This document shows, piece by piece, positions 15,180 to 24,323 of a stretch of DNA of 64,000 bases. The notes under the pieces were generated by a model, which did no database searches, was not told the origin of the DNA, and saw only the letters and a list, made by a program, of their open reading frames with translations. Every line of letters starts with the position of its first letter. The first letter of the stretch is position 1. A program made the position numbers and the translations under genes. Source of the stretch: Leisingera sp. SS27 (lineage in GTDB: Bacteria > Pseudomonadota > Alphaproteobacteria > Rhodobacterales > Rhodobacteraceae); contig NZ_JAQNCY010000014.1 of NCBI RefSeq assembly GCF_028368855.1, positions 52,259-116,258 of the forward strand, written 5' to 3'.

Positions 15180-17060
15180 TCAGAGACCCTGGCGCGCCGC
15201 ATCCGGGCGCTGGCGGAACCCCTCGACCCAATGCGCCACCACCTGCAGCGCCGCCGCCTCGTCGCCCGCGGCCACCGCCTGGCGCAGGCTGCGCAGGAAG
15301 CCCGCGACCTCGATCTCCGACAGCACGGTTTCGCGGGCGCAGAAAATCTTCTGGTGGCGGGTATGGACCAGCTCCCCGGTCAGGGTCAGCTCCTCCTCCA
15401 TCTTCTCGCCGGGGCGCAGGCCGATGATCTCGATGCCGATATCACCGTCCGGATTGTCCGCGTCGCGCACGCTGCGGCCGGCGCTTTCGATCACCTGGCG
15501 GGCCAGCTGCAGGATCGGCACCGGCGTGCCCATATCCAGCACGAAGACCTCGCCGCCCTGGGCCATGTCGCCCGCCTGCAGCACCAGCTGCACCGCCTCG
15601 CTGATGGTCATGAAGAAACGCTTCACATCCGGGTCGGTCACCGTGACCGGGCCGCCGCGGCTGACCTGCTCCTGAAACAGCGGCACCACAGAGCCGCTGG
15701 ACCCCAGCACATTGCCGAAGCGCACCATGGTGAACACGGTGCTGTGCCCATGACGGGTGGCCAGATCCTGCACAATCAGCTCTGCCAGCCGCTTGGAGGC
15801 GCCCATCACATTGGCCGGGTTCACCGCCTTGTCCGAGGAAATCAGAATGAACCGCTCGACGCCTGCTCGCGCCGCAGCGCGCGCCAGGGTCCGGGTGCCG
15901 AAGACATTGTTTGCCAGTCCCGGCAGCGGGTTCGCCTCGACCAGCGGCACATGCTTGTAGGCGGCCGCATGCAGCACCACCTGCACCTTGTGGCGGTCCA
16001 GCACCATCCGCACCTGGCGCGGGTCGGTGACCGAACCCAGGACCGGCACCAGGGCGATCCCCGCATCGGCCGCCAGCGGCCCCAGTTCCTGCAGCACGGT
16101 ATAGAGCGCCAGTTCGCTGAGCTCAAACAGCACCAGTTTCGACGGGCGGCAGGCCAGCACCTGGCGGCACAGCTCCGAGCCGATCGAGCCGCCGGCGCCG
16201 GAAACCAGAACCGATTTGCCCTGATAGGACCCGGCCGCCTCCTGCAGCGGCACATCCCGCGCCGCCCGGCCCAGGAAGGCCTGCGGCGCCACCGGCGTCA
16301 GCTTGTCGACCAGCGCCTCCTCGCCAATGAGCTGGGCAAAGGAGGGCAGCGCCTGCACCTCCAGCCCCAGCTTCTGCAGTCCCAGGGTGATCTGCGCCTG
16401 GCGCGGCTGGCTTTGCGAGGGCATCGCCAGGAGCACCCGGCGGATGCCGCGCGCCTCGACGATTCCGGCAATCCGCGACGGCGCGAACACCGGCAGACCG
16501 ACCAGCGTCAGCCCCTGCAGCGAGGAATTGTCATCGGCAAAGGCCACCGGGTCGATGCCGTCATGCGCCTTCAGCGCCTGCGCCAGCTGGGTGCCGGTAT
16601 TGCCGGCCCCGTAGATCAGCACCCGGCAGCGCGGTCTGGCGCGGCGGTAGATCATCAGCACCAGCTGCAGCATCGCGGCGCGGGCCGCTGCCATCGACAG
16701 GAAATAGCAGATCGCAAACACCGCATGGGTGCCCGGCCCCAGCGGCGGCCCGAAGACGGCCGTGAGCCCGGCCAGCGCCAGCGCGCTGCCCCCCGCCATC
16801 AGCGCGCTTTGCGCCGCGGCATGGCGTTCATAGGCGTTGAGCTGCACATGCGGCAGCCCCAGCCACAGGGCCAGCGCGGCGGCGGCGGCAACCGCATAGG
16901 GCAGCAGCGGCAGCAGCTGCGCCAGGATGGCCAGCGGCGGCTCCGGCAGCGGCTGCACCGCCAGGGTGAACAGCAGCGCCAGCGGCAGCAGCGCCAGATC
17001 CACCGCCAGGAAGACGCAGGATTTCTGTTTGCGCGACAGCGCGCTGATCAGATTGTACAT
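15180..17060 (-). CDS. second membrane NDP-sugar 4,6-dehydratase (CapD/FlaA1-like)
   Basis: 626 aa with four to five N-terminal membrane helices (residues 15-125), a Rossmann CoA-binding-like domain with VLIYGAGNTG, and an SDR domain with GAGGSIGSEL near 287. Catalytic block SSDKAVNPANVMGASKR carries the Met variant of the SDR triad. It shares a 41-nt identical stretch with its paralogue (about 8710-8750 versus 16161-16201), but overall similarity is moderate. It probably supplies the 4-keto-6-deoxy-HexNAc for the aminotransferase at 13943. Its orientation, converging on that operon, is typical of gene shuffling in polysaccharide loci. Confidence 0.9.
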   Translation of the reverse strand: MYNLISALSRKQKSCVFLAVDLALLPLALLFTLAVQPLPEPPLAILAQLLPLLPYAVAAAAALALWLGLPHVQLNAYERHAAAQSALMAGGSALALAGLTAVFGPPLGPGTHAVFAICYFLSMAAARAAMLQLVLMIYRRARPRCRVLIYGAGNTGTQLAQALKAHDGIDPVAFADDNSSLQGLTLVGLPVFAPSRIAGIVEARGIRRVLLAMPSQSQPRQAQITLGLQKLGLEVQALPSFAQLIGEEALVDKLTPVAPQAFLGRAARDVPLQEAAGSYQGKSVLVSGAGGSIGSELCRQVLACRPSKLVLFELSELALYTVLQELGPLAADAGIALVPVLGSVTDPRQVRMVLDRHKVQVVLHAAAYKHVPLVEANPLPGLANNVFGTRTLARAAARAGVERFILISSDKAVNPANVMGASKRLAELIVQDLATRHGHSTVFTMVRFGNVLGSSGSVVPLFQEQVSRGGPVTVTDPDVKRFFMTISEAVQLVLQAGDMAQGGEVFVLDMGTPVPILQLARQVIESAGRSVRDADNPDGDIGIEIIGLRPGEKMEEELTLTGELVHTRHQKIFCARETVLSEIEVAGFLRSLRQAVAAGDEAAALQVVAHWVEGFRQRPDAARQGL

Positions 17061-17305
17061 GCCTGCCTGCCCTCGGATGCCCGCATTTCCTGCCCTGTTA
17101 TTGTCCGCTGCCGCCCGCGCGCAGCCCCCCGCTGGCGGATAGCAGAAAAAGGTAAATCAAACACGGCTCCGATGCGCTGAAACCCGGTGCGCGGCCCATA
17201 AAACACAGTTTCAATCATAACCGGATTCTCCTGTCCCGCAAACCGTCCGGCGGCGGAAACCCGCCGGGCCGCACAACCCCAAGGCGATCTCCTGATGTCC
17301 CGACC

Positions 17306-17917
17306 CTAGTCCCGGCGGAAGATATTGCCAATGGTCTGGAACACGATGTCGAAATCAAAGCACATGCTCTGATGGCGCTGGTAGATCAGGTCCAGGCGCG
17401 CCTTGGCCGGCACGCAGAGCCGGGAGTAGACGGCATCGGTCTGCGCGGTGCTGCGGCAGCGGGCCAGCAGCGCCGCCTCATGCTTGTGATAGACGATCGA
17501 GGCCAGGCCGGTGACGCCGGGGCGCGACTTCAGCACCTGGGCATAAAGCTCCGGATGCGCCTCGGTATACTGGCGCAGGGGCGGGCGCGGCCCGACAAAG
17601 GAGATATCGCCCTTGAGGATGTTCCACAGCTGCGGAAACTCATCCAGCCGCTTGGAGCGCAGCCAGGCGCCGGTCGGGGTGATGCGGGCCGACTTTTCGC
17701 CGCCGGAGACGCCGGAATCGCGCGCCACCACCGTCATCGTCCTGAGCTTCCAGAGCCGGAACGGCTGGTCCACCCCCTTCATCCGCTCGCCCGCGTAAAA
17801 CAGCGGCCGCCCCTCCTTGCACAACAGCCACAGCAGCAGCAGCAGCAGGACGGGGCCCAGGATCACAATCAGCAGGGATGCGAAGAACAGGTCGAAAATC
17901 CGTTTGCGCCAGGTCAT
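17306..17917 (-). CDS. second initiating sugar transferase
   Basis: Phosphoglycosyl transferase of 203 aa with one N-terminal membrane segment (10-33), then LWKLRTM, KRLDEFPQLWNILKGDISFVGPRPPL and SRPGVTGLASI. These are the blocks of undecaprenyl-phosphate galactose/GlcNAc-1-phosphate transferases. AAGGAAG lies upstream of the ATG. It is separate from the enzyme at 11701, so this replicon encodes two chain-initiating activities and probably two lipid-linked assembly lines. The 245 nt between it and the dehydratase start at 17060 hold no recognisable gene. Confidence 0.88.
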   Translation of the reverse strand: MTWRKRIFDLFFASLLIVILGPVLLLLLLWLLCKEGRPLFYAGERMKGVDQPFRLWKLRTMTVVARDSGVSGGEKSARITPTGAWLRSKRLDEFPQLWNILKGDISFVGPRPPLRQYTEAHPELYAQVLKSRPGVTGLASIVYHKHEAALLARCRSTAQTDAVYSRLCVPAKARLDLIYQRHQSMCFDFDIVFQTIGNIFRRD

Positions 17918-17969
17918 CCGGGCAGCACTTCCTTACATGCGGTTTCGGCGGCAGGCGGTCAGAGGCGGC

Positions 17970-18866
17970 TCAGCTGAGCGGCGCCGGGAGATGCAGATGC
18001 GGCGCAAGCGGCGTCCATTCCGAAGCCATCTCGCCGGCATTGCCCGGCTCCAGCGGCACCTCCGCCGGCAGCAGGCGCATCAGCCGCGACACATCCAGCT
18101 GCACATCGGGAATGGCCGCTTCCGGCGCCGCCTGCAGGTCAAAGGGCAGCCCGGCCGCCTGCAGCAGCTCGCCCATCGCCACGGTGCCCGGCTGCGCCAC
18201 GTTCAGAACCGGCGGCAGCTCCGGCGCCGCCGTCAGCGCCGCCAGCACCCGCGCCAGCGCCCGGGCGCCGATATAGCTGCGCCGCGGGGTGCGGCCGCAG
18301 GGAAAGCGGTCCAGCCGGAAGCCCGGCCGCCAGCCGCCCAGGGCAGCATCCAGCCCGGCGATATTGCCGATCCTGAGCGCCGTCACCTGCACCCCCAGCT
18401 CCGCCGCCAGCGCCGCCGCCTTCATTTCCATCTCCGCCTTGGCGCGGCCGTAGCCGCTGGCCGGCTGCAGGGCGCTGTCTTCATCCAGCAGCCCCGGCTG
18501 GCTGCCGTAGACGGCCGCAGAGGAGGTCAGGATCACCCGGGCGCCGCCGCCCGCCCGCGCTGCCGCATGGACCGCGGCCAGCGCCAGGTCCACATTGTCC
18601 GACAGGGGCTGGTTGCGCCGCGACCCCGGCACCACGCCGGCCAGGCACAGGACCGCCTGCGCACCGCGCGCCGCCCGCGCCAGCCCGTCCGGGTCCGCCA
18701 TCGGGTCCAGGATGCGCCAGTCGAAGTCCCACACCGCCTCCGGCGCCAGCCCCGGGGGCGGGCAGCGCGCCTGCCAGACCAGCTCTGCACTGCGCGGCCA
18801 GCTCAGCCGCAGCAATTGGCCGATACGCCCCGAGGAGCCCATCACCAGTGTGGCTGGAATGTTCAT
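17970..18866 (-). CDS. NAD-dependent epimerase/dehydratase-like SDR
   Basis: Extended SDR of 298 aa. The N-terminal motif is VMGSSGRIGQLLRL (GxxGxxG type), with LTSSAAVYGSQ carrying the Ser and YGRAKAEME the YxxxK pair. It is most like UDP-glucose 4-epimerase or 4-keto-hexosamine reductases such as WbpV or FnlB, but the substrate cannot be told. It lies 52 nt upstream of the sugar transferase at 17917 and probably supplies that enzyme's sugar. GAGG lies six bases before the ATG. Transcribed divergently from the Wza-type gene. Confidence 0.78.
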   Translation of the reverse strand: MNIPATLVMGSSGRIGQLLRLSWPRSAELVWQARCPPPGLAPEAVWDFDWRILDPMADPDGLARAARGAQAVLCLAGVVPGSRRNQPLSDNVDLALAAVHAAARAGGGARVILTSSAAVYGSQPGLLDEDSALQPASGYGRAKAEMEMKAAALAAELGVQVTALRIGNIAGLDAALGGWRPGFRLDRFPCGRTPRRSYIGARALARVLAALTAAPELPPVLNVAQPGTVAMGELLQAAGLPFDLQAAPEAAIPDVQLDVSRLMRLLPAEVPLEPGNAGEMASEWTPLAPHLHLPAPLS

Positions 18867-18893
18867 ACTGTGCCTCGTCTGCTTCTGTTGTTA

Positions 18894-18921
18894 TTGACGG
18901 CCTCACCTACCGCAGTATCTT
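18894..18921 (+). promoter_or_regulatory. putative sigma70-type promoter of the Wza-type gene
   Basis: TTGACG (18894-18899), a 16-nt spacer and TATCTT (18916-18921) lie 42 nt before the ATG at 18963, in the 96-nt gap between two divergent genes. This is the best promoter match I saw in the window, but it is unproven. Confidence 0.45.
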
Positions 18922-18962
18922 GCATAGGTTAAAAATCAAGCCGTTTTTGGAAAAGAGGCTCC

Positions 18963-20081
18963 ATGCGCAAGATTCCCCTGCTGATTGCCGCTCTCGGCAT
19001 CGCATTGCTGCCTGCGGCCTGCTCCCGCCTGCCCGGCGGCGCCCCGGCCAGCGAGGAGATCCTGAAGGAATCGGGCGAAGCGGATGCCAATTTCGCGCTC
19101 TACAAGGTGAACCGGGCGCTGCTGCCGACGGTGGCCGCCTGGCCGCCGACCGGCAAGCAGGAGCACTTGAGCTGGCTGCACGCCCACCAGGGCGCCCGCA
19201 CCCAGATCATCCAGCCCGGCGATCTCCTGTCCCTCAGCATCTGGGACAGCAACGACAACTCGCTGCTGACCTCGCTCGACCAGAAGATGGTGCAGCTGCA
19301 GGACATGAAAGTGGCCGCCAACGGCTCCATTTTCATGCCCTATGTGGGCGATGTGAACGTGAACGGGCTGACCCCGGACCTGGCGCGCCGCAAACTGCAG
19401 GAGGCGCTGGAGCCGGTGGTGCCGTCAGCGCAGGTGCAGCTGGCGATGGCCGAGGGGCGCGGCAATTCGGTGGATCTGGTCTCCGGCGTTGCCCAGCCCG
19501 GCACCTATCCGATGCCCGACCGCAACTACACGGTGATGGGGCTGATTTCGGCGGGCGGCGGCATCAGCGCCGGGCTGAACAACCCGCAGATCCGGCTGGT
19601 GCGCGGCCAGCGCATCTACGGCACCTCGGTCGACAATCTCCTGAACAATCCGCGCCTCGACACCCTGCTGCGCGGCGGCGACCGGGTGTTCGTCGAGGAG
19701 GACGAGCGCTATTTCCTCTCCTTCGGCGCCACCGGCGAGGAAGACCTGCATATCTTCTCCAAGGACGAGATGTCGGCGATGGACGCAATGTCTGTGGCAG
19801 GCGGTTTCCAGGACGGCAAGGCCGATCCCAAAGGGCTCCTGGTGCTGCGCGAATACCCTGCGTCGGCCATTGCGCCCGGCGTGCGCGGGCCGCGCCAGCA
19901 GCGGGTGGTGTTCTCGCTTGATCTGACCTCTGCCGACGGGCTGTTCTCGGCGCGCCAGTTCCAGATCAACCCGGGCGACCTGGTGATGGCGACGGAATCG
20001 CCGGTCAACGACGTGCTGACCATCTCCAACATCTTCGGCAATTTCTTCGGCGTCTTCAGCCGCGCCGGGGTGATCGAATAG
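18963..20081 (+). CDS. Wza/GumB-type polysaccharide export lipoprotein
   Basis: Outer-membrane polysaccharide export protein of 372 aa. The lipobox LLPAACS puts the lipid-modified Cys at about residue 20. It is followed by the export domain QIIQPGDLLSLSIWDSND, two SLBB-like repeats (SVDLVSGVAQPGTYP and the YFLSFGATGEEDLHIF region), and a C-terminal segment ending VFSRAGVIE. AGAGG lies upstream of the ATG. It stands alone with its own promoter and a strong terminator behind it. It could serve the ABC-exported capsule at 41266-56556 or a Wzy-dependent system; its KpsD/Wza-like length fits either. Confidence 0.88.
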   Translation: MRKIPLLIAALGIALLPAACSRLPGGAPASEEILKESGEADANFALYKVNRALLPTVAAWPPTGKQEHLSWLHAHQGARTQIIQPGDLLSLSIWDSNDNSLLTSLDQKMVQLQDMKVAANGSIFMPYVGDVNVNGLTPDLARRKLQEALEPVVPSAQVQLAMAEGRGNSVDLVSGVAQPGTYPMPDRNYTVMGLISAGGGISAGLNNPQIRLVRGQRIYGTSVDNLLNNPRLDTLLRGGDRVFVEEDERYFLSFGATGEEDLHIFSKDEMSAMDAMSVAGGFQDGKADPKGLLVLREYPASAIAPGVRGPRQQRVVFSLDLTSADGLFSARQFQINPGDLVMATESPVNDVLTISNIFGNFFGVFSRAGVIE

Positions 20082-20144
20082 GGGCTGACCCTAAGGTCTT
20101 CCGCCCCCGCGCCTCCTTGCTGCGGACAGCCTGAACGAAATGAA

Positions 20145-20181
20145 AAAGGCCTTGAAGGCGCAGCCGCCCTTCAAGGCCTTT
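20145..20181. terminator. bidirectional rho-independent terminator
   Basis: A perfect 14-bp stem (20145-20158 with 20168-20181) closes a 9-nt loop. The arms begin with AAA and end with TTT, so U-tracts form on either strand. It sits between the converging Wza-type gene and the rmlA end and should serve both. Confidence 0.85.
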
Positions 20182-20230
20182 CCGTCAGCTCTTCCAAGCC
20201 GGCCTGACAGGCCGGCTCACTCAGGCAGGC

Positions 20231-21103
20231 TTACTTCAGCAGCCCTTTCAGATAGGCGCCATAGCTGTTCTTCTTGAACAGCTCGGCCCGCGCCTCCAGC
20301 GCTGCGGTATCGATCCAGCCCTGCTCATAGGCGATCTCCTCCAGGCAGCCGGTCTGCAGCCCCTGGCGTTTTTCCAGCGTGCGCACAAAGTTGCCCGCAT
20401 CCAAGAGCGAGCCATGGGTGCCGGTGTCCAGCCAGGCATAGCCGCGGCCCATGGTCTCGACCCGCAAGGCCCCCTCTTCCAGATACATCTGCAGAAGGTC
20501 GGTGATCTCCAGCTCGCCGCGCGGGCTGGGCTTGACCCGGCGCGCCCGCTCCGGCGCGCTGCCATCCAGGAAATACAGCCCCGTCACAGCATAGTTCGAC
20601 GGCGGCACCGGCGGCTTCTCGATGATCTCGCGCGCCTTGCCATCCGCGTCGAAATCCACCACGCCATAGCGTTCCGGATCGGCCACGTGATAGCCGAAGA
20701 CGGTGCCGCCCGCCGCATGGCTGTCCGCCGCCGCCAGGAGGTCCGGCAGCCCGTGGCCAAAGAAGATATTGTCGCCCAGCACCAGCGCCGAGGGGGCGCC
20801 TGCCAGGAAGTCTTCCGCCAGGATGAACGCCTGCGCCAGCCCGTCGGGCGAGGGCTGCACCACGTAAGTAAGCTCCACCCCCCACTGGCTGCCGTCGCCC
20901 AGGAGACGGATGAACTGCTCCTGGTCCTGCGGCGTGGTGATCACGCAGATCTCGCGGATGCCCGCCAGCATCAGGACAGACAGCGGATAGTAGATCATCG
21001 GCTTGTCATAGAGCGGCAGCAGCTGCTTGGAGACCGCCATGGTGATCGGATAGAGCCGGGTGCCGGAGCCGCCAGCCAGGATGATGCCCTTACGTGCCGT
21101 CAT
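20231..21103 (-). CDS. rmlA: glucose-1-phosphate thymidylyltransferase
   Basis: 290 aa, makes dTDP-glucose, first step of dTDP-L-rhamnose. N-terminal [13 protein letters not shown] is the nucleotide-binding loop, with [17 protein letters not shown] and the VFGYHV, KARE and EIITDLLQ-type blocks of RmlA following. Start has GGGAG seven bases upstream and overlaps the rmlD stop (ATGA). Last gene of the operon, 50 nt from the terminator. Confidence 0.97.
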   Translation of the reverse strand: MTARKGIILAGGSGTRLYPITMAVSKQLLPLYDKPMIYYPLSVLMLAGIREICVITTPQDQEQFIRLLGDGSQWGVELTYVVQPSPDGLAQAFILAEDFLAGAPSALVLGDNIFFGHGLPDLLAAADSHAAGGTVFGYHVADPERYGVVDFDADGKAREIIEKPPVPPSNYAVTGLYFLDGSAPERARRVKPSPRGELEITDLLQMYLEEGALRVETMGRGYAWLDTGTHGSLLDAGNFVRTLEKRQGLQTGCLEEIAYEQGWIDTAALEARAELFKKNSYGAYLKGLLK

Positions 21104-21948
21104 GCCAATTCTCCCAAATCCTTCAGAATATCATTCAATCCCAGCCGCCAGTCCGGCTGCGGGATGCCAAAAACAGTGTCTAATGCGGCGCAATCAAGCC
21201 GTGAGTTCAGGGGCCGCGCCGCCGGCGTCGGATAGGCGGAGGTGGGGATGTCCTCCACCGCGCACGCCACATCCGCCCGGGCAAAGATTTCGCGCGCGAA
21301 ATCCGCCCAGCTGGTCTGGGGCGCGCCCGCAAAATGATAGGTGCCGGATTTGCCCGGGTCCTCCATCAGCTGCCGTGCCATCGCAAGGCAGGCCGCCGCG
21401 ATGTCCCGCGCCGGTGTCGGCGCGCCGGTCTGATCGGCAACGATGGTCAGCCGCTCGCGCTCTTTCCCTAAGCGAAGCATGGTTTTGACGAAGTTGTTCC
21501 CGTGGCTCGAGACCACCCAGGAGGTGCGCAGCACCGCATGACCCCCGCCCGCGGCGCGCACCAGCTCCTCGCCTGCCAGCTTGGAGCGGCCATAGGCGTT
21601 CACCGGCGCGGGGGCATCCCCCGGCTGCCAGGGGGCTGTGCCGCTGCCGTCAAAGACGTAGTCGGTGGAGACGGTGACAAAAGGAATGCCCAGTTCCGCA
21701 CAGGCCGCCGCCATCGCGCCGGGGGCTGCGCCGTTGATCACGCCGGCCAGCGCCTCTTCGCTCTCGGCCTTGTCCACAGCCGTATAGGCGGCGGCATTGA
21801 TCACCGCCTCAGGCGCCGCCTGCCGGATGGCCGCGGCACAGGCTGCCGGGTTGCTCAGATCCGCCTGATCGCGGCCCAGGCAGGTGACGGTTTCATCCGC
21901 CGCCAGTTCGCGGGCCAGCTGGCCGGTCTTGCCGAATACTAGGATCAT
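21100..21948 (-). CDS. rmlD: dTDP-4-dehydrorhamnose reductase
   Basis: 282 aa, NADPH-dependent last step giving dTDP-L-rhamnose. It has the motif [13 protein letters not shown] at the N-terminus (the usual second Gly of GQLG is Ala here), STDYVFDG with the catalytic Thr region, YGRSKLAGE as YxxxK, and RTSWV. GGAGG lies five bases before the ATG. It overlaps the upstream YdjM-like gene and the downstream rmlA, so all three are translationally coupled. Codons for residues AALDTVF near the C-terminus are unusually AT-rich and identical in sequence to a stretch of rmlB (see findings). Confidence 0.95.
   Translation of the reverse strand: MILVFGKTGQLARELAADETVTCLGRDQADLSNPAACAAAIRQAAPEAVINAAAYTAVDKAESEEALAGVINGAAPGAMAAACAELGIPFVTVSTDYVFDGSGTAPWQPGDAPAPVNAYGRSKLAGEELVRAAGGGHAVLRTSWVVSSHGNNFVKTMLRLGKERERLTIVADQTGAPTPARDIAAACLAMARQLMEDPGKSGTYHFAGAPQTSWADFAREIFARADVACAVEDIPTSAYPTPAARPLNSRLDCAALDTVFGIPQPDWRLGLNDILKDLGELA
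21168..21191 (-). repeat. 24-nt block in rmlD identical to one in rmlB
   Basis: Identical to 23394-23417. On the coding strand both read GCC GCA TTA GAC ACT GTT TTT in frame, encoding AALDTVF. TTA, ACT, GTT and TTT are rare in this GC-rich window. Confidence 0.8.
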
Positions 21949-22418
21949 ATGCGCCTCCCTTTGCGCCACAGATACAAGGCTGAAGCCCAGATGCCCAGTT
22001 CCAGCAGAAAGGTCCAGTGCAGCAGGAAGGAAAGCACCCAATGGGGCTGGCTCGCGGGCACTTCCACCAGCGTATAAAGGCGGTCATTGAACGGCGCCCC
22101 CCACAGGATGCCGCCGCCGATGGTGTCCAGCACCAGATGCAAAAAGAGGGCGGCAAAAAACACCAGCCCCGGGGCCAGCAGGGCGCGGGCCCGCAGAGCC
22201 AGAACCGGCAATGCCAGAGCCGCAACCAGGGCCCAGAAAGCAGGCACATGCACCCAGTAGCGGTGATGATGAATGCTGCCCTGATCCACGAGGTAAAACC
22301 ACAGCATGTCGAAATCCGGCAGCACCGCGCCAATCAGGGCGGCCGGCAGCAAAAGCCGGTGCCCCTCAGGCGCCAGCCGTGCCAGCACATAGCCGGACGG
22401 CAGATGCGCAGTCAGCAT
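21945..22418 (-). CDS. YdjM-like membrane metal-dependent hydrolase family protein
   Basis: 157 aa, four or so hydrophobic segments with the conserved polar pattern AHLPSGY, LPDFDMLWFYLVDQGSIHHHRYWVH and LHLVLDTIGGGILW. These are the His/Asp clusters of the DUF457/YdjM 'membrane-bound metal-dependent hydrolase' group. No reaction is known for most members. It sits inside the rhamnose operon, 127 nt after rmlB and overlapping the rmlD start by ATGA, which argues that it is co-expressed with rhamnose synthesis. A role in lipid-linked glycan metabolism would be a guess. Confidence 0.75.
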   Translation of the reverse strand: MLTAHLPSGYVLARLAPEGHRLLLPAALIGAVLPDFDMLWFYLVDQGSIHHHRYWVHVPAFWALVAALALPVLALRARALLAPGLVFFAALFLHLVLDTIGGGILWGAPFNDRLYTLVEVPASQPHWVLSFLLHWTFLLELGIWASALYLWRKGRRI

Positions 22419-22445
22419 GAAGAAGTGCGATTAAGGCAAAGTACC

Positions 22446-22465
22446 GCCCGGCGGCATCGCCGGGC
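22446..22465. other. GC hairpin between rmlB and the YdjM-like gene
   Basis: An 8-bp perfect stem with a GCAT loop lies in the 127-nt gap inside the rml operon; a second, 6-bp hairpin is at 22480-22497. Neither is followed by a U-tract on the minus strand. They may attenuate or stabilise the rml message; no function shown. Confidence 0.5.
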
Positions 22466-22545
22466 AGCCCCCGGCGGCCGCCCCCCCGGGCGGGGGCTTC
22501 TCCCCCACCCGCGGCCGGAAGCAGCCCTCAGCGGCATATCCGCCT

Positions 22546-23598
22546 TCACTTTCCGGTGCCCAGCCGCTGGCCAACCCCGTCGCGCCCCTGCAGGGCGCGC
22601 CACCAGGGCTCGTTGTCGAGATACCACTGCACGGTTTTCTCCAGCCCTTCCTCAACCGTCACCGAGGGGCGCCAGCCCAGTTCTTCGCGGATGCGGCTGG
22701 GATCGATGGCATAGCGCGCATCATGGCCCGGGCGGTCGGTGACAAAGGTGATCTGATCCTTGTAGGACTTGCCGTCCGCGCGCGGGCGCTTCTGGTCCAG
22801 GATTTCACACAGCGTATTGACCAGCTCCAGGTTCGACCGCTCGTTCTCGCCGCCGATATTGTAGGAGCGGCCCAACGCGCCCTGCTGCACCACCAGGAGC
22901 AGCGCATCGGCGTGGTCTTCGACATAGAGCCAGTCGCGCACGTTGGAGCCGTCGCCGTAGATCGGCAGTTCCTTGCCCGCCAGCGCATTCAGGATCACCA
23001 CCGGAATGAGCTTTTCGGGGAAGTGATAGGGCCCGTAGTTGTTGGAGCAGTTGGTCAGCACCACCGGCAGCCCGTAGGTCTCGGCCCAGGCGCGCACCAG
23101 ATGGTCGCTGGCGGCCTTGCTGGCAGAATAGGGCGAGCGCGGATCGTAGGATGTGTCTTCCGTGAACTGCACCGACGGGTCGGCAGGCAGCGAGCCGTAG
23201 ACCTCGTCCGTTGAGATATGGTGGAAGCGGAAAGTGTCCGGCTTGCCCGCCTGGGTCCAATGCTTGCGCGCCGCCTCCAGCATGTTGAAGGTGCCGGTGA
23301 TATTGGTCTCGATGAAATCGCCCGGCCCGTCGATTGAGCGGTCCACATGGCTTTCGGCCGCCAGATGCATCACCGCATCCGGGGCATGGCGCTCAAAAAC
23401 AGTGTCTAATGCGGCGCGGTCGCGGATGTCGCACTGCTCAAACGCATAGTCCGGGCTTTCAGCCGCTTCCGCCACATTGTCCAGGCAGGCCGCATAGGTG
23501 AGCGCGTCCAGATTGACCACCTGATGGCCGCGGGCGATGGCCAGCCGCACCACGGCGGACCCGATAAAGCCGGCGCCGCCGGTCACGAGGAGTTTCAT
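22546..23598 (-). CDS. rmlB: dTDP-glucose 4,6-dehydratase
   Basis: 350 aa SDR making dTDP-4-keto-6-deoxyglucose. [13 protein letters not shown] at the N-terminus binds [26 protein letters not shown] with the catalytic Thr-Asp-Glu, and [10 protein letters not shown] with YxxxK follow, all diagnostic of RmlB. Start at 23598 has GGAGGT upstream. It follows rmlC by 32 nt. A short AT-rich codon run (residues AALDTVF) is nucleotide-identical to one in rmlD. Confidence 0.97.
   Translation of the reverse strand: MKLLVTGGAGFIGSAVVRLAIARGHQVVNLDALTYAACLDNVAEAAESPDYAFEQCDIRDRAALDTVFERHAPDAVMHLAAESHVDRSIDGPGDFIETNITGTFNMLEAARKHWTQAGKPDTFRFHHISTDEVYGSLPADPSVQFTEDTSYDPRSPYSASKAASDHLVRAWAETYGLPVVLTNCSNNYGPYHFPEKLIPVVILNALAGKELPIYGDGSNVRDWLYVEDHADALLLVVQQGALGRSYNIGGENERSNLELVNTLCEILDQKRPRADGKSYKDQITFVTDRPGHDARYAIDPSRIREELGWRPSVTVEEGLEKTVQWYLDNEPWWRALQGRDGVGQRLGTGK
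23394..23417 (-). repeat. 24-nt block in rmlB identical to one in rmlD
   Basis: Partner of 21168-21191; see that entry. The surrounding protein sequences do not align, so the identity is local. Confidence 0.8.
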
Positions 23599-23630
23599 AC
23601 CGCACCTCCGGTTGCGAGAATCTTCATGTC

Positions 23631-24185
23631 TTATCCTTCCCAGACAAAGGGGCTGTCGAAATCCGCCAGCCGCGGCGCCGCGGCGTCTTTCTCAGACAGC
23701 ACCGGGCTGCCCTCGAACTCCCAGTCAATGCCGCAGCTGTCCCAGGCTACCGCCCCGTCGCACTCCGGCGCGTAGTAATCGGTGCATTTATAGACCACCT
23801 CGGTACCGGGCGCCCGGGTGATAAACCCGTGCAGGAAGCCCTTGGGCACCAGCACCTGCTTGCCGTTTTCCGCGCTGAGCTCAATGCCGAACCACTGGCC
23901 GTAAGATGGCGACCCCTTGCGGATATCCACCGCCACATCAAACAGCGCGCCGCGGCCGCAGCGCACCAGCTTGTCCTGGGCATGGGGCGGCGACTGGAAA
24001 TGCAGGCCGCGCAGGGTGCCGGTTTCCGCCGAGACCGAATGGTTGTCCTGCACGAAATCCAGATCGATCCCCGCCTCCTGCATCCGCCGCTTGTTCCAGC
24101 TTTCGCTGAAGAACCCCCGCGCATCGCCGAACCGTGCCGGGGTCAGCACCTTCAGCCCTGGCAGACCTGTTTCCTCAACCTGCAT
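23631..24185 (-). CDS. rmlC: dTDP-4-dehydrorhamnose 3,5-epimerase
   Basis: 184 aa cupin-fold epimerase, third step of dTDP-L-rhamnose synthesis. [30 protein letters not shown] with the catalytic His, and [20 protein letters not shown] with the active-site Tyr/Asp region are all present. First gene of the rml operon; GAGGA lies before the ATG. The 138-nt gap to the divergent GT4 gene must hold the operon promoter. Order C-B-YdjM-D-A. Confidence 0.97.
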   Translation of the reverse strand: MQVEETGLPGLKVLTPARFGDARGFFSESWNKRRMQEAGIDLDFVQDNHSVSAETGTLRGLHFQSPPHAQDKLVRCGRGALFDVAVDIRKGSPSYGQWFGIELSAENGKQVLVPKGFLHGFITRAPGTEVVYKCTDYYAPECDGAVAWDSCGIDWEFEGSPVLSEKDAAAPRLADFDSPFVWEG

Positions 24186-24323
24186 TCCGTCCTCGCATCA
24201 CCGCATCCAAATCTGCGCCCACTCCTAGCCCCGCGCTGGCGGCAGGGCAACAGCCGAGGCAGAACTCCGCCCGCCGCGCGCCCGCGCTTGCATCCCCTGC
24301 CCCGCCCCGGCAAGCATGGCCCC

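Noticed and set aside
14526..17180. Open plus-strand frame of 884 codons across the aminotransferase and dehydratase genes
   Set aside because: It runs antisense to the 15180-17060 dehydratase and out of frame with the aminotransferase; its residues are low-complexity (Arg/Gln/His) and match no family. It is a GC-rich shadow.
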